Shown here piece by piece: positions 5,535 through 5,767 of a stretch of DNA of 5,767 nucleotides. A model generated the notes under the pieces. That model worked only from the letters and a program-made list of their open reading frames with translations, was not told the origin of the DNA and did not search any database. The stretch is from positions 1 to 5,767 of the forward strand of contig JAHFOZ010000345.1 of NCBI GenBank assembly GCA_023261405.1. The letters run 5' to 3'. The stretch is from Planctomycetota bacterium. Its GTDB lineage: Bacteria > Planctomycetota > MHYJ01 > JACPRB01. The stretch's first letter is position 1; each line of letters begins with the position of its first letter. A program made the translations under genes and the position numbers.

Positions 5535-5767
5535 CTGACGACCTCCGACCCGATCGCCGGCTTCGAGACCCTCGAGCGCGGCGCCCACACGGTGCTGATC
5601 CGTCCCGAGTGGAAGCCCTCCCTGCTGGAAGACCTGCTGGACGACTTCTCCCGGGTGACGGCCTCGGCGAGGCGGGACTACGTCCACGGCCGGGTGGCCC
5701 ACTTCTCCTACCAGCCCGGGGACGGGCCCGCACGCGTCTTCGTGCGCCGGGCGGCGCGCGGCGGGGC
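5535..5767 (+). CDS. KdkA-like lipopolysaccharide (Kdo) kinase, N-terminal part, cut by right edge
   Basis: 77 residues are visible before the window ends. The pattern GFETLERGAHTVLIRPEW (9-26), then HGRVAHFSYQPGDGPARVFVRRAARGG (51-77), matches the N-lobe of 3-deoxy-D-manno-octulosonate (Kdo) kinases of the KdkA/InaA group, in which a GR...(V/L)R...RGG segment forms the nucleotide-binding strands. Such enzymes phosphorylate Kdo in the LPS inner core in the cytoplasm. The frame is open only from 5502 and contains no ATG, GTG or TTG before the conserved region. The best start is CTG 5535 (LTTSDPIAG), where ATG would be expected. An ATG at 5525 is in another frame, and GTG 5592 would cut into the conserved part. 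The catalytic loop is beyond the edge. Divergent from the tandem kinase gene, with a shared control region. Family call fairly sure; start uncertain. Confidence 0.75.
   Translation, partial: MTTSDPIAGFETLERGAHTVLIRPEWKPSLLEDLLDDFSRVTASARRDYVHGRVAHFSYQPGDGPARVFVRRAARGG

Noticed and set aside
5447..5590. 48-residue N-terminal extension of the tandem kinase
   Set aside because: It would cover the TTGCCG/TACAAT promoter and overlap the KdkA-like gene, and its sequence has no kinase character.
5525..5767. Plus-strand frame from ATG 5525
   Set aside because: It stays open to the edge but gives only Arg/Pro/Gly/Leu-rich sequence; the kinase similarity is in the frame of 5535.

Overview
The window is visibly GC-rich and densely coded. 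It looks like a fragment of a Planctomycetota-type chromosome, or of a related lineage (Verrucomicrobiota and some Acidobacteriota carry the same families). The main evidence is a pair of genes of the planctomycete-signature families DUF1549/DUF1553 (PSCyt2/PSD1) and DUF1501. The exact phylum is an inference. No RNA gene, insertion sequence, CRISPR array or integration site was seen.

Layout: (a) 1-1192, minus strand: the N-terminal two-thirds or so of a secreted PSCyt2-PSD1 protein with a CxxCH motif, cut by the left edge. (b) 1193-1339: a divergent promoter region. (c) 1340-2719, plus: a complete DUF1501 protein with a twin-arginine signal, followed by a strong intrinsic terminator (2739-2777). 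(d) 2778-2955: a gene-free stretch with an AT-rich inverted repeat enclosing TATAAT, a long GC hairpin, and a sigma70-like promoter. (e) 2956-4116, plus: a secreted 386-residue protein of unknown function. (f) 4124-5446, minus: a 440-residue protein with two successive lipopolysaccharide-kinase-type (WaaP/InaA-like) domains, ending only 7 bp from the convergent gene. (g) 5447-5534: a short divergent region with two back-to-back sigma70-like promoters, both placed so that the transcripts would begin within a few bases of the coding sequence. (h) 5535 to the right edge, plus: the N-terminus of a third kinase, KdkA-like, with no ATG, GTG or TTG at its apparent start.

Functionally there are two blocks. 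The left block is the PSCyt/DUF1501 pair, whose members usually sit side by side and are thought to act together outside the cytoplasm, although the biochemistry is not settled. The right block is a cluster of three kinase domains in two divergent genes, probably acting on the Kdo/heptose core or lipid A part of an outer-membrane glycolipid. The secreted unknown between them shows no clear link to either. The most unusual points are the tandem kinase fusion, the near-leaderless divergent promoters and the apparent CTG start. Nothing here amounts to a clearly new defence or mobile system.
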